5,365 nt of DNA from Candidatus Aenigmatarchaeota archaeon (GTDB taxonomy: Archaea > Aenigmatarchaeota > Aenigmatarchaeia > GW2011-AR5), in NCBI GenBank assembly GCA_016198645.1, contig JACQIE010000065.1, forward strand, positions 1-5,365. The letters run 5' to 3'. The notes below the pieces were generated by a model, which was given only the letters and a program-made list of their open reading frames with translations, searched no databases and was not told where the DNA came from. Of this stretch, positions 1 to 4,800 are shown piece after piece; the first letter of the stretch is position 1; each line of letters opens with the position of its first letter. The position numbers and the translations under genes are program-made.

Positions 1-252
1 ACAGAGGGTATAGTAAAACTCGACAGGCAGTGCAAAGCCGTCGTCTTCCGCGAAATCGGCTCGGGCTATACTGTGCCCTTAGGCGTCTGGGTCGTGCGCG
101 AGACCGTGCGGGACGCACTAAAGAGCGTGCCGGCGCGTTTTGAAAGCAAGGAAGAGGCGCTTGCTCATGCGAAGGCGCGGCTGCGCATTCCCTTCGATGA
201 ATATATGAAAAGGAGTGTTATTCTCCGGCAGCGAAGCTTGCGCGAATATTGA
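1..252 (+). CDS. Nre-family archaeal DNA repair protein, C-terminal part (5' end outside window)
   Basis: Open from the first base in frame 1 and ending at TGA 250-252, this fragment encodes 83 residues. The stretch with VVFREI, then YTVPLGVWVVRETVR, then an EEAL helix and a basic tail resembles the C-terminal (Nre_C, DUF651) region of archaeal NreA/NreB proteins as I remember it. NreA has been linked to DNA damage repair in haloarchaea and is thought to contact the PCNA sliding clamp through a C-terminal PIP-box. The last seven residues here, QRSLREY, fit the first seven positions of a PIP-box (Q, then L three later, then an aromatic), but the protein stops before the eighth position, so the motif is shortened. 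The start and N-terminal domain lie outside the window. The family call rests on motif memory, not a search. The stop codon touches the inverted repeat that precedes the next gene. Confidence 0.7.
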   Translation, partial: TEGIVKLDRQCKAVVFREIGSGYTVPLGVWVVRETVRDALKSVPARFESKEEALAHAKARLRIPFDEYMKRSVILRQRSLREY

Positions 253-286
253 CGCGCCCTCTCGATTATTTAAGATTCGGGCGCGT
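252..286. promoter_or_regulatory. Inverted repeat flanking a TATA-like box (putative operator)
   Basis: ACGCGCCC at 252-259 and its exact reverse complement GGGCGCGT at 279-286 form perfect 8-base arms around a 19-base spacer that contains TATTTAAG. The left arm begins on the last base of the upstream stop codon and the right arm ends 10 bases before the ATG at 297. It may be an operator for a dimeric regulator, possibly the winged-helix protein encoded just downstream. It could instead form a hairpin at the end of the nre transcript. The repeat is seen directly; both roles are inferred. Confidence 0.5.
267..274 (+). promoter_or_regulatory. TATA-like box of the 297 gene, leaderless spacing
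   Basis: TATTTAAG is centred about 26 bases upstream of the ATG at 297. In archaea, transcription usually starts about 25-27 bases downstream of the TATA centre, so the message would begin at or next to the start codon. No Shine-Dalgarno precedes that ATG, which fits a leaderless transcript. Confidence 0.5.
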
Positions 287-296
287 ATAGAGTTAT

Positions 297-671
297 ATGT
301 CTAATGCGCCTTATGTCATGAAAGTTTCTCAAGAATTGACAGCTATGCCGGGAGGCAGGACAATAGTAAGAGCACTGGGTAAGTATGGCACTGCCTCCGA
401 AGAGCAGCTTTCGCGCGGTGCGATAGCTGCGCAGTATGGTATTAATCCAAGTCCTTTTGACGAGAAAACGGTTCTTGAGTATCTGAAGGAGCATGGCATT
501 GTGAATACGGCACCGGACGGACGATACGAACTTTCCGGTATTGGCGAAGAGACATTGCGTCAAGTAGGTCGCGAATTTACGCTGTCGCTTACTCCCTTCG
601 GAAGAGAAGTGGCAAAAGAATTGTGGGGAATGAATTTTGCCTTGCGTGGCATAAATCCCGATAGTATTTAA
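297..671 (+). CDS. Small protein with probable winged helix-turn-helix fold
   Basis: This 124-residue protein is not one I recognise by name. Residues about 40-70 read as a helix-turn-helix: a helix around GAIAAQYG, a loop, then the helix EKTVLEYLKEHGIV. They are followed by a short hairpin-like stretch (71-82, with GRYELS) that could be the wing. Residues 98-110, LTPFGREVAKEL, match the closing LT-x-x-G-x-E-V-A helix common in archaeal winged-helix proteins. No signal peptide, membrane segment or catalytic motif is visible, so a cytoplasmic DNA-binding role is the simplest reading. ATG 297 is chosen because the TATA box sits at leaderless distance from it; ATG 318 is a possible internal alternative. 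The inverted repeat around its promoter would suit autoregulation, which is inference. The next gene starts 22 bases downstream. Confidence 0.75.
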   Translation: MSNAPYVMKVSQELTAMPGGRTIVRALGKYGTASEEQLSRGAIAAQYGINPSPFDEKTVLEYLKEHGIVNTAPDGRYELSGIGEETLRQVGREFTLSLTPFGREVAKELWGMNFALRGINPDSI

Positions 672-672
672 A
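665..672 (+). promoter_or_regulatory. TATA-like box of the 694 gene, overlapping the upstream stop codon
   Basis: TATTTAAA overlaps the TAA stop (669-671) of the winged-helix gene and is centred about 25 bases upstream of ATG 694. This is the spacing expected for a leaderless transcript, and no Shine-Dalgarno is seen between 672 and 693. The motif is short and AT-rich, so chance occurrence is possible. Confidence 0.4.
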
Positions 673-693
673 TCATCCTGCAAATAAATCAAT

Positions 694-981
694 ATGGCAT
701 ATAATCTATGGGGTCTGCCTCCGGAGGGATTCCATGACGCTATCCGGCATTACCCGAATCCTGCATCGATGCTGGTCGCCGTGCTTCCCGAATGCGATGA
801 GGGCGTTTATAGAATAACGCAATGCGGTCTTTGGGGCGGCATGCCCGTGGGGTATCTTATGGCGCCGACAAACGAAGCTTTGGAATTTCTGCTGGATAAT
901 GGTAGAGCGATTGGTATTATCCCCGTCAACGCCAGATGGAAGATGGACGGCGGCCGCGTGGCACTGGGCATTTTGATATAA
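694..981 (+). CDS. Hypothetical protein, 95 residues
   Basis: I do not recognise this protein. It begins MAYNLWGLPPEGFHDAIRHY, then carries a hydrophobic strand SMLVAVLP (25-32), a tyrosine-containing segment (VYRITQCGLWGG), a helix-like run NEALEFLLDNG (60-70), and finishes with strands IGIIPV and RVALGILI. The alternation suggests a small alpha/beta globular domain. Two cysteines (34 and 44) do not form a recognisable metal motif. There is no signal peptide or transmembrane helix. It follows the winged-helix gene by 22 bases on the same strand, so the two may be co-transcribed, but a TATA-like box at leaderless distance suggests its own start as well. The minus-strand open frame over the same bases has no start signals and looks like a shadow. 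Confidence is that the gene is real, not in any function. Confidence 0.65.
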   Translation: MAYNLWGLPPEGFHDAIRHYPNPASMLVAVLPECDEGVYRITQCGLWGGMPVGYLMAPTNEALEFLLDNGRAIGIIPVNARWKMDGGRVALGILI

Positions 982-982
982 C

Positions 983-990
983 TTTAAATA
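983..990 (+). promoter_or_regulatory. TATA-like box of the 1047-2257 operon
   Basis: TTTAAATA lies just after the stop at 981 and predicts a transcription start near 1010-1013. That leaves a leader of about 35 bases holding a strong Shine-Dalgarno, so this operon would be leadered, unlike the two upstream genes. Confidence 0.5.
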
Positions 991-1032
991 CACTCGGCTT
1001 CTCTAAGATTTAGAAAGAAAAATAAACCACAC

Positions 1033-1038
1033 GGAGGT
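1033..1038 (+). promoter_or_regulatory. Strong Shine-Dalgarno site
   Basis: GGAGGT sits 8 bases before ATG 1047 and fixes that start. It is the strongest ribosome binding site in the window, which suggests high expression of the first gene in this operon. Confidence 0.8.
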
Positions 1039-1046
1039 AATACAAA

Positions 1047-1274
1047 ATGGTGGAATTCGAAACCATAAAATCAGAGGAAATAAAATTCGGGAAGAACAAG
1101 TTCCTTGAAGTAGCAAGGAAGAAAGCAGTTTCTGAAGAAGGGGAAAACATGTTCATCTCCCTTAGCCGCGGATTCATAACCGAGACCGGCGACAAGAGAT
1201 ACAACAAGTCCTTCGCAATCCCGATAGACGACGAGGTCATAGACTTTGTTGCCGAGAACATAAAGAAGGTGTAA
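1047..1274 (+). CDS. Small beta-rich protein, possibly PC4-like
   Basis: This 75-residue, strongly charged protein is the first gene of a probable three-gene operon and has the best ribosome binding site in the window. Its order reads as strand KFLEVARKKA (17-26), strand MFISLSRGFI (35-44), a turn at TGDKR, strand SFAIPI (55-60) and a C-terminal helix DDEVIDFVAENIKKV. This beta-beta-beta-helix pattern, with the phrase F-I-S-L-S-R-G-F followed by a Gly turn and basic residues, resembles the PC4 coactivator/ssDNA-binding domain, which carries I-D-I-R-E-Y-W before a similar turn. If so it could bind nucleic acid. The PC4 link is a pattern resemblance only. I recall similar unnamed proteins in small-genome archaea but cannot confirm that here. 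No membrane segment or cysteine is present. The following gene starts 1 base after its stop. Confidence 0.8.
   Translation: MVEFETIKSEEIKFGKNKFLEVARKKAVSEEGENMFISLSRGFITETGDKRYNKSFAIPIDDEVIDFVAENIKKV
1265..1271 (+). promoter_or_regulatory. Shine-Dalgarno for the 1276 gene, inside the preceding coding sequence
   Basis: GAAGGTG lies in the last codons of the 75-residue gene, 4 bases before ATG 1276. It supports that start and suggests the two genes are translated from one message. Confidence 0.55.
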
Positions 1275-1275
1275 A

Positions 1276-1740
1276 ATGCTTTTCTCAGAAGCCCTGAAAA
1301 AAGCGGAAGAATCCACAGGGAAGAAACTTGAAGGCTATTTTCTGGGTTCCATGTTCGCTTCTCTTGCTCCGCAGCAGGAAATAAGCGAATGGACCCTCCA
1401 TTATTATAATCCTGGCATCAAACGCGGCATTGACGTCACCGTATCCGGCACCGTAAGCGTGGAAGAAAGCATACCGTCGCGCGAGACTGCTCCTCTTGAC
1501 GTATCGCTGGTGAAGATAAGCGCGCACGACGCGGTTGCGACGGCGATGAAACATTGTGCAGGTGACATTTCACGGATACTGCTGGTTCTGCACAACCCCG
1601 GCGCGCCGGTATGGAACGTGAACGTGATTTCTTCGTCGCTCAATGCCACGACGTTTACAGTGGATGCGGCGGGTGGCGAAATACTTGTGAGCAAAAGCAC
1701 GAGCCTGCTGCAGAGATTTAACCCTTCGGACGATAAATAG
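1276..1740 (+). CDS. PepSY-like protein with two similar halves
   Basis: The protein has 154 residues and no signal peptide or membrane segment, so it is probably cytoplasmic. The C-terminal half (about 81-142) starts with the helix SAHDAVATAMKH, then VWNVNVIS, then FTVDAAGGEILVSK. This helix, W-x-V-x-V strand and D-A-x-x-G-E-I layout is what PepSY domains show. The N-terminal half (about 3-64) repeats the order: helix SEALKKAEES, strand SEWTLHYYNPG, strand IDVTVSGTVSVEES. That half lacks the D-A-x-x-G-E-I signature, so it would be a diverged copy. PepSY domains are often linked to protease inhibition or protein folding, but a cytoplasmic pair like this has no function I can assign. The gene starts 1 base after the previous stop, with a Shine-Dalgarno inside that gene, and is followed after 4 bases by the methyltransferase gene. 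Confidence 0.75.
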   Translation: MLFSEALKKAEESTGKKLEGYFLGSMFASLAPQQEISEWTLHYYNPGIKRGIDVTVSGTVSVEESIPSRETAPLDVSLVKISAHDAVATAMKHCAGDISRILLVLHNPGAPVWNVNVISSSLNATTFTVDAAGGEILVSKSTSLLQRFNPSDDK

Positions 1741-1744
1741 AACG

Positions 1745-2257
1745 ATGTTCATGCCGCAGGTTTACGGTTCCTGGCAGGAGATACAATGGGAGAAATACGA
1801 GCAGATAATGAAGACGCTTGGGCGAAACTTCTTTGCCGCGATGGTGGCGAAGAGAACGCTTGACATCGGCTCGGGCTCAAGCTACTTTGAGCGGTTTCTC
1901 GTCAGCAATGAAATAGACGTGAAGAACGTAGTTTCGCTGGACATACGGGAGGATTACATGAAGCGCGTGGAACGCGAGAACCTGGTGGTCGGGGACGGGA
2001 ACGCGCTGCCTTTCAAGGACGAGCGCTTTGATGTCGTACTATCCATAGACACGATGCACTTGGTGAAAGGCGACGACTACAGGCGCGTGCTGAAGCCGGG
2101 CGGACTCGTTTTCTTCGCCGTGTTCTTCACGGAAGGCGTTTACGAAGAGCGCAAAAGCCTGCTGAAGAACATGCTCGCCGGAACGGACATACTATTTGAA
2201 TTTGAAGTTCATGGCCAGGAGAAGGAGTACGTCATTGTCGCGAGGAAGAAGGCTTAA
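1745..2257 (+). CDS. Class I SAM-dependent methyltransferase
   Basis: This 170-residue protein carries the Rossmann-type methyltransferase motifs in order. Motif I is TLDIGSGSS (38-46), the glycine-rich SAM loop. LDIRE (65-69) supplies the acidic residue D66 expected to hold the SAM ribose. GDGNALPF (83-90) corresponds to the adenine-contact region. FDVVLSIDTMHLV (95-107) is motif IV-like, and RVLKPGGLVFF (114-124) is the post-motif strand. The arrangement resembles the Methyltransf_11 type. The chain is short for that group, with little beyond the core fold, so the substrate cannot be read from it. It starts 4 bases after the PepSY-like gene without a clear Shine-Dalgarno, so translational coupling is likely; ATG 1751 is an alternative start two codons downstream. 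It ends tail to tail with the minus-strand gene, sharing the TTAA at 2254-2257. Confidence 0.9.
   Translation: MFMPQVYGSWQEIQWEKYEQIMKTLGRNFFAAMVAKRTLDIGSGSSYFERFLVSNEIDVKNVVSLDIREDYMKRVERENLVVGDGNALPFKDERFDVVLSIDTMHLVKGDDYRRVLKPGGLVFFAVFFTEGVYEERKSLLKNMLAGTDILFEFEVHGQEKEYVIVARKKA
2254..2257. other. TTAA serving as stop codon for both converging genes
   Basis: The palindrome TTAA gives TAA (2255-2257) to the methyltransferase on the plus strand and TAA (2256-2254) to the minus-strand gene. The two coding sequences therefore overlap by four bases and leave no room for a terminator between them. Confidence 0.75.
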
Positions 2258-2796
2258 TTTCTGTGATTGGCTACGTGATTATTCGCCGTTTTATATTCCT
2301 TTGTTCTTTCCAGCGGATGCATAAGAGAATGTTGCATGACTATATTTATGTTTTCGATGGTGTGTTGGGAATATGTCGGGCTCAATTCCATTTCCTGCAA
2401 CCTACATCCTTGTTTCATCAGCCATGCAGGAAACCCACGGTAGTGATGCAAAAGGCGGAACGGCTCGTCGTCATCTTCCTGAGTATATATGCGTTCATAG
2501 TCGGAGATTACATCCTCAATAATTCTGAGAGCGGGAATGTCCATACTCGGTGGCAAATCATCTGACACGACATGCGATATAATATTTAATGCAGCACTAT
2601 AATTTTGGTTCGATATCGGCGCTCTCATTTTTCGGCGACCTCCTATCAACCCTATGACATAACGCGGTTCTTCTGTCCGTAGAACATCTTTATACCTAGC
2701 CAGAACTACTGTCGGGAGCAGTTTAGCGTAACTTTTGTAAATCGCCATATCTCCGGGTTTCCATAGCTGCTCGGTTCTTATTTCGGCTTTTCGCAT
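2254..2796 (-). CDS. Hypothetical AT-rich gene downstream of argS
   Basis: I do not recognise this 180-residue product. It begins MRKAEIRTEQLWKPGDMAIY and has a basic segment GLIGGRRKMRAPI (49-61), a long helix-like stretch around ALRIIEDVISDYERIY (89-104), an acidic run EDDDE, then LLHHYRGFPAWLMKQG. The tail is rich in His and Asn. No catalytic motif, signal peptide or membrane helix stands out. Reality is supported by its length, by a Shine-Dalgarno lying in the last codons of argS, by a start only 2 bases after the argS stop, and by a stop that meets the methyltransferase stop exactly. In two 60-base samples I counted about 40% G+C, against about 65% in one inside argS, so its composition differs from its operon partner. 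That could reflect recent acquisition. ATG at codon 17 is an alternative start without similar support. Confidence 0.65.
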   Translation of the reverse strand: MRKAEIRTEQLWKPGDMAIYKSYAKLLPTVVLARYKDVLRTEEPRYVIGLIGGRRKMRAPISNQNYSAALNIISHVVSDDLPPSMDIPALRIIEDVISDYERIYTQEDDDEPFRLLHHYRGFPAWLMKQGCRLQEMELSPTYSQHTIENINIVMQHSLMHPLERTKEYKTANNHVANHRN

Positions 2797-2798
2797 TA

Positions 2799-4454
2799 TT
2801 ACATCCTCTCAATCGGCTCGATATTCAGAAGCTTCATGCCTGCGCCGAGAACGCCTTTCACCGCGCCAACGAGAGCAAGCCGTGATTCTTCGTTTTCCGA
2901 GCCGATAACATTGTTTTCATGATAATACGAATTGAACAGCGCGGCAAGCTCGGCGAGGTACGTCGTGACGACGTTAGGCTTCAATTCTTTCGCCGCCTTC
3001 GCCGCGGCTTCCGGGAATTCGGCAAGCTTTTTCACGATGGGCAGCTCTTGCGCGGCGAGCGCGCCCGCTTTCGCTTTTTTCACTGCTTTGCGCAGCACGG
3101 ACGAGGCGCGGGCGTGCGTGTATTGCAGATAAGGCCCGGTGTCGCCTTCAAAGCTTATCGCTTTAGCGGGGTCAAAGAGTATATCCTTCTGCGGCTCCAC
3201 GCGGAGCATGAAATATTTTATCGCCGCCAGCGCTATCGCGCGCGAGCGCGCATCCAGCTCGGCGTCGCTTACGTTTTCGCGCTTATTTATTTCCCCTGCG
3301 GCAAGCTTCTTCAATTCTCCGATTAAATCGTCCGCATCCACGACCGTGCCTTCGCGCGTCTTCATCCTGCCGGACGGCAGGTTCACGAGCCCGTAGCCGA
3401 GATGGTAACAGTCCTTCGCCCACGCGTAGCCGAGCTTCTCGAATATCTTGAACAATTGCTGAAAGTGCAAATTCTGCTCCGTAGCCACGACCCATATGCA
3501 GCCGTCTATCTTGTAGTTTTCAAAGCGGTGCTTCGTTAAGGCTATGTCGTTCGTGATGTAGATTGACGTGCCGTCGGCGCGCAGCACGACTTTGTCCGGC
3601 AGCGGCTCGAGCTTTGCCACGAGGTCGCCTTTTTCGTTTTCAACGAAAAGTTTTTTCTTCACGCCTTCGTCCAGCACGGGCTTCGCCTTGTCGTAAAACT
3701 CGCTCTCCATCGGCCATAGGTCAAAGCGCGAACCGAAGTCGCCGTAGGTTTGCTTTATTCCCGACAGCGTCCACGAGTTCATTTTTTTCCACAACGCGCG
3801 CACGTCCGGGTCGCCCCTTTCCCATGCAACGAGCATCGTCTGTATTTCTTCCTTCAGCGCCGGGTCTTCCTTCGATTTCTTTTCAAAGAGCACGTAAAAG
3901 TCGCCCACGAAGTGGTCGGGCTTCTTGTTCTCGCTTTGCGGAGTCTTTCCCTCGCCCCATTTCCTGTAGGCAAGCATGGATTTGCAGATATGCACGCCGC
4001 GGTCGTTGATGATGTTGCTGCGTAAAACTTCGTTGCCAGCGAATTCGAGGATGCCCGATATTGCCATCCCTATCGAATCGTTGCGCAGATGCCCGACGTG
4101 CAGCGGCTTGTTCGTGTTCGGGCCGCTGAACTCCACGATGATTTTTTTCCGTTCGCTTCCTTTGCCGTATCCTTCTTTCATTGCTTCACTGACGACGGCT
4201 GCGCTTAGCTTCGCCCAGTCTACATAGAAGTTTACGTACGGGCCTTCGGCGCGGATTTCCTTTATCGCGCCTCTGACTTTCCACTGCGCTGCAAGCTCCG
4301 CCGCGACGCCGTGCGGGGTTTTTTTCATCGTTTTTGCGAGAGAAAAGCACGGCAGCGCCAAGTCTGCCGCCACTTCCGAAGGCGGCCTTTCTAAAAGAGA
4401 GGCGTGCGCACCGGCTATGCTTTCGCATTCTGAGCGGAATGATGAAAAGAGCAT
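2799..4454 (-). CDS. argS: Arginyl-tRNA synthetase
   Basis: This class I synthetase charges tRNA-Arg with arginine using ATP, in the cytoplasm. Numbered from ATG 4454 the protein has 551 residues, near the usual length, and looks complete. The N-terminal additional domain covers about 1-85. The HIGH-type site is PNTNKPLHVGHLRN (112-125, HVGH at 119-122). Further family blocks follow: LRADGTSIYITNDIA (291-305), VATEQNLHF (323-331) and GLVNLPSGRMKTREGTVV (355-372), whose RMKTREG stands in for the KMSK loop. The DALR-type anticodon-binding domain starts near GDTGPYLQYTHAR (437-449) and ends in the typical LLNIEPIERM. A longer reading from TTG 4469 adds five residues. I prefer ATG 4454 because a TATA-like element lies about 25 bases upstream, giving a leaderless message; neither start has a good Shine-Dalgarno. 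The gene is divergent from the toxin-antitoxin operon and leads a two-gene unit with the AT-rich gene. Confidence 0.97.
   Translation of the reverse strand: MLFSSFRSECESIAGAHASLLERPPSEVAADLALPCFSLAKTMKKTPHGVAAELAAQWKVRGAIKEIRAEGPYVNFYVDWAKLSAAVVSEAMKEGYGKGSERKKIIVEFSGPNTNKPLHVGHLRNDSIGMAISGILEFAGNEVLRSNIINDRGVHICKSMLAYRKWGEGKTPQSENKKPDHFVGDFYVLFEKKSKEDPALKEEIQTMLVAWERGDPDVRALWKKMNSWTLSGIKQTYGDFGSRFDLWPMESEFYDKAKPVLDEGVKKKLFVENEKGDLVAKLEPLPDKVVLRADGTSIYITNDIALTKHRFENYKIDGCIWVVATEQNLHFQQLFKIFEKLGYAWAKDCYHLGYGLVNLPSGRMKTREGTVVDADDLIGELKKLAAGEINKRENVSDAELDARSRAIALAAIKYFMLRVEPQKDILFDPAKAISFEGDTGPYLQYTHARASSVLRKAVKKAKAGALAAQELPIVKKLAEFPEAAAKAAKELKPNVVTTYLAELAALFNSYYHENNVIGSENEESRLALVGAVKGVLGAGMKLLNIEPIERM
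2804..2810 (-). promoter_or_regulatory. Shine-Dalgarno inside the end of argS
   Basis: On the minus strand GAGAGGA lies in the Glu-Arg codons just before the final Met of argS, 7 bases before the ATG at 2796. It fixes the start of the downstream gene and ties its translation to argS. Confidence 0.6.
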
Positions 4455-4474
4455 ATATTTTCTTGACAAGCAGC

Positions 4475-4482
4475 GTTAAATT
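4475..4482 (-). promoter_or_regulatory. TATA-like box for argS
   Basis: On the minus strand AATTTAAC is centred about 25 bases upstream of ATG 4454, which would give a leaderless argS message. The stronger AT stretch at 4529-4536 also reads as TATTTAAA on the minus strand and could instead give a start near 4507 with a leader of about 50 bases. Confidence 0.4.
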
Positions 4483-4528
4483 GTTTTCATTTACGTTTCA
4501 ATAGAAGATATGCTCTATAACCCACAAA

Positions 4529-4536
4529 TTTAAATA
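4529..4536 (+). promoter_or_regulatory. TATA box of the vapBC operon
   Basis: TTTAAATA, within the longer AAATTTAAATA, predicts transcription from about 4557-4560, just before the antitoxin start. CCCACA occurs on both sides of it, at 4521-4526 and 4541-4546. Confidence 0.6.
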
Positions 4537-4540
4537 CTAC

Positions 4541-4561
4541 CCCACACTAGTTAATAGTGGG
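4541..4561. promoter_or_regulatory. Inverted repeat at the vapBC transcription start (putative operator)
   Basis: CACTA (4545-4549) and TAGTG (4555-4559) form perfect arms around GTTAA. Skipping A4544 extends the arms with CC pairing GG. A further CCCAC at 4521-4525 lies upstream of the TATA box. The repeat sits between the TATA box and the antitoxin start, where a bound dimer would block transcription. AbrB-type antitoxins commonly repress their own operons, so this is a likely binding site, but that role is inferred. Confidence 0.5.
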
Positions 4562-4564
4562 TGA
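4559..4564 (+). promoter_or_regulatory. Shine-Dalgarno deciding the antitoxin start
   Basis: GGGTGA lies 5 bases before ATG 4570 and favours that start over GTG 4561, which it overlaps. If transcription starts near 4558 the site would be at the very 5' end of the message, so initiation at GTG on a nearly leaderless transcript stays possible. Confidence 0.45.
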
Positions 4565-4569
4565 CACGT

Positions 4570-4800
4570 ATGGGCATATTGGTGGCAGACGAAAGGCGGC
4601 GGGTGACACTGCCCGTAGACGCTGTAAAGAGATACGGGCAGAAATTCGTAGCCATAGAGACGGACAAGGGAATACTGCTTAAGCCGCTTCCGAGAGACCC
4701 AGTAAAGGCACTGGAAGCGGAAGGCAGGAAGATACCAAAAGGCGTGACGATAGATGCCATGAAGAAGGAAATATCAAAAGAGGCATTGAAATACTTATGA
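4570..4800 (+). CDS. vapB: AbrB/SpoVT-type antitoxin (VapB-like)
   Basis: From ATG 4570 this is a 76-residue protein. Residues 2-41 form the swapped-hairpin AbrB DNA-binding domain: GILVADERRRVTLPVDAV, then the second half FVAIETDKGILLKPL. In the family such domains pair into a dimer that binds the operon promoter. Residues 42-76 are a charged, helical tail (VKALEAEG, then DAMKKEISKEALKYL), the part that normally wraps the PIN toxin and blocks its active site. The stop codon overlaps the toxin start as ATGA, so the two are translationally coupled. GTG 4561 in the same frame would add three residues. ATG is preferred because of the GGGTGA site and because the domain starts directly after it. 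The usual glycine of D-x-x-G-R in this hairpin is Arg here (ADERRRVTLP), a mild departure. Confidence 0.85.
   Translation: MGILVADERRRVTLPVDAVKRYGQKFVAIETDKGILLKPLPRDPVKALEAEGRKIPKGVTIDAMKKEISKEALKYL

Noticed and set aside
270..692. 140-codon open frame on the minus strand over the winged-helix gene
   Set aside because: It lies opposite a better-supported gene, its start would overlap the 694 gene's promoter region, and its protein is rich in Arg, Cys and His with no domain-like pattern.
706..993. 95-codon minus-strand open frame opposite the 694 gene
   Set aside because: It has the same length as the plus frame it opposes, but the plus frame has a promoter-like element and an orderly alpha/beta pattern. 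The minus product looks like a shadow, though this is the least secure rejection.
2263..2565. 100-codon plus-strand open frame opposite the AT-rich gene
   Set aside because: No promoter or Shine-Dalgarno was seen, and the minus frame is longer, coupled to argS and ends exactly at the methyltransferase stop.
2919..4227. Several plus-strand open frames of 66-148 codons inside argS
   Set aside because: argS is complete with all synthetase motifs. These frames encode Arg, Ser and Phe-rich low-complexity proteins typical of antisense reading through a GC-rich gene.
4455..4469. TTG start for argS at 4469
   Set aside because: It has no Shine-Dalgarno and lies inside the leader predicted from the TATA-like element. 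ATG 4454 fits the promoter spacing better, though the difference is only five residues.
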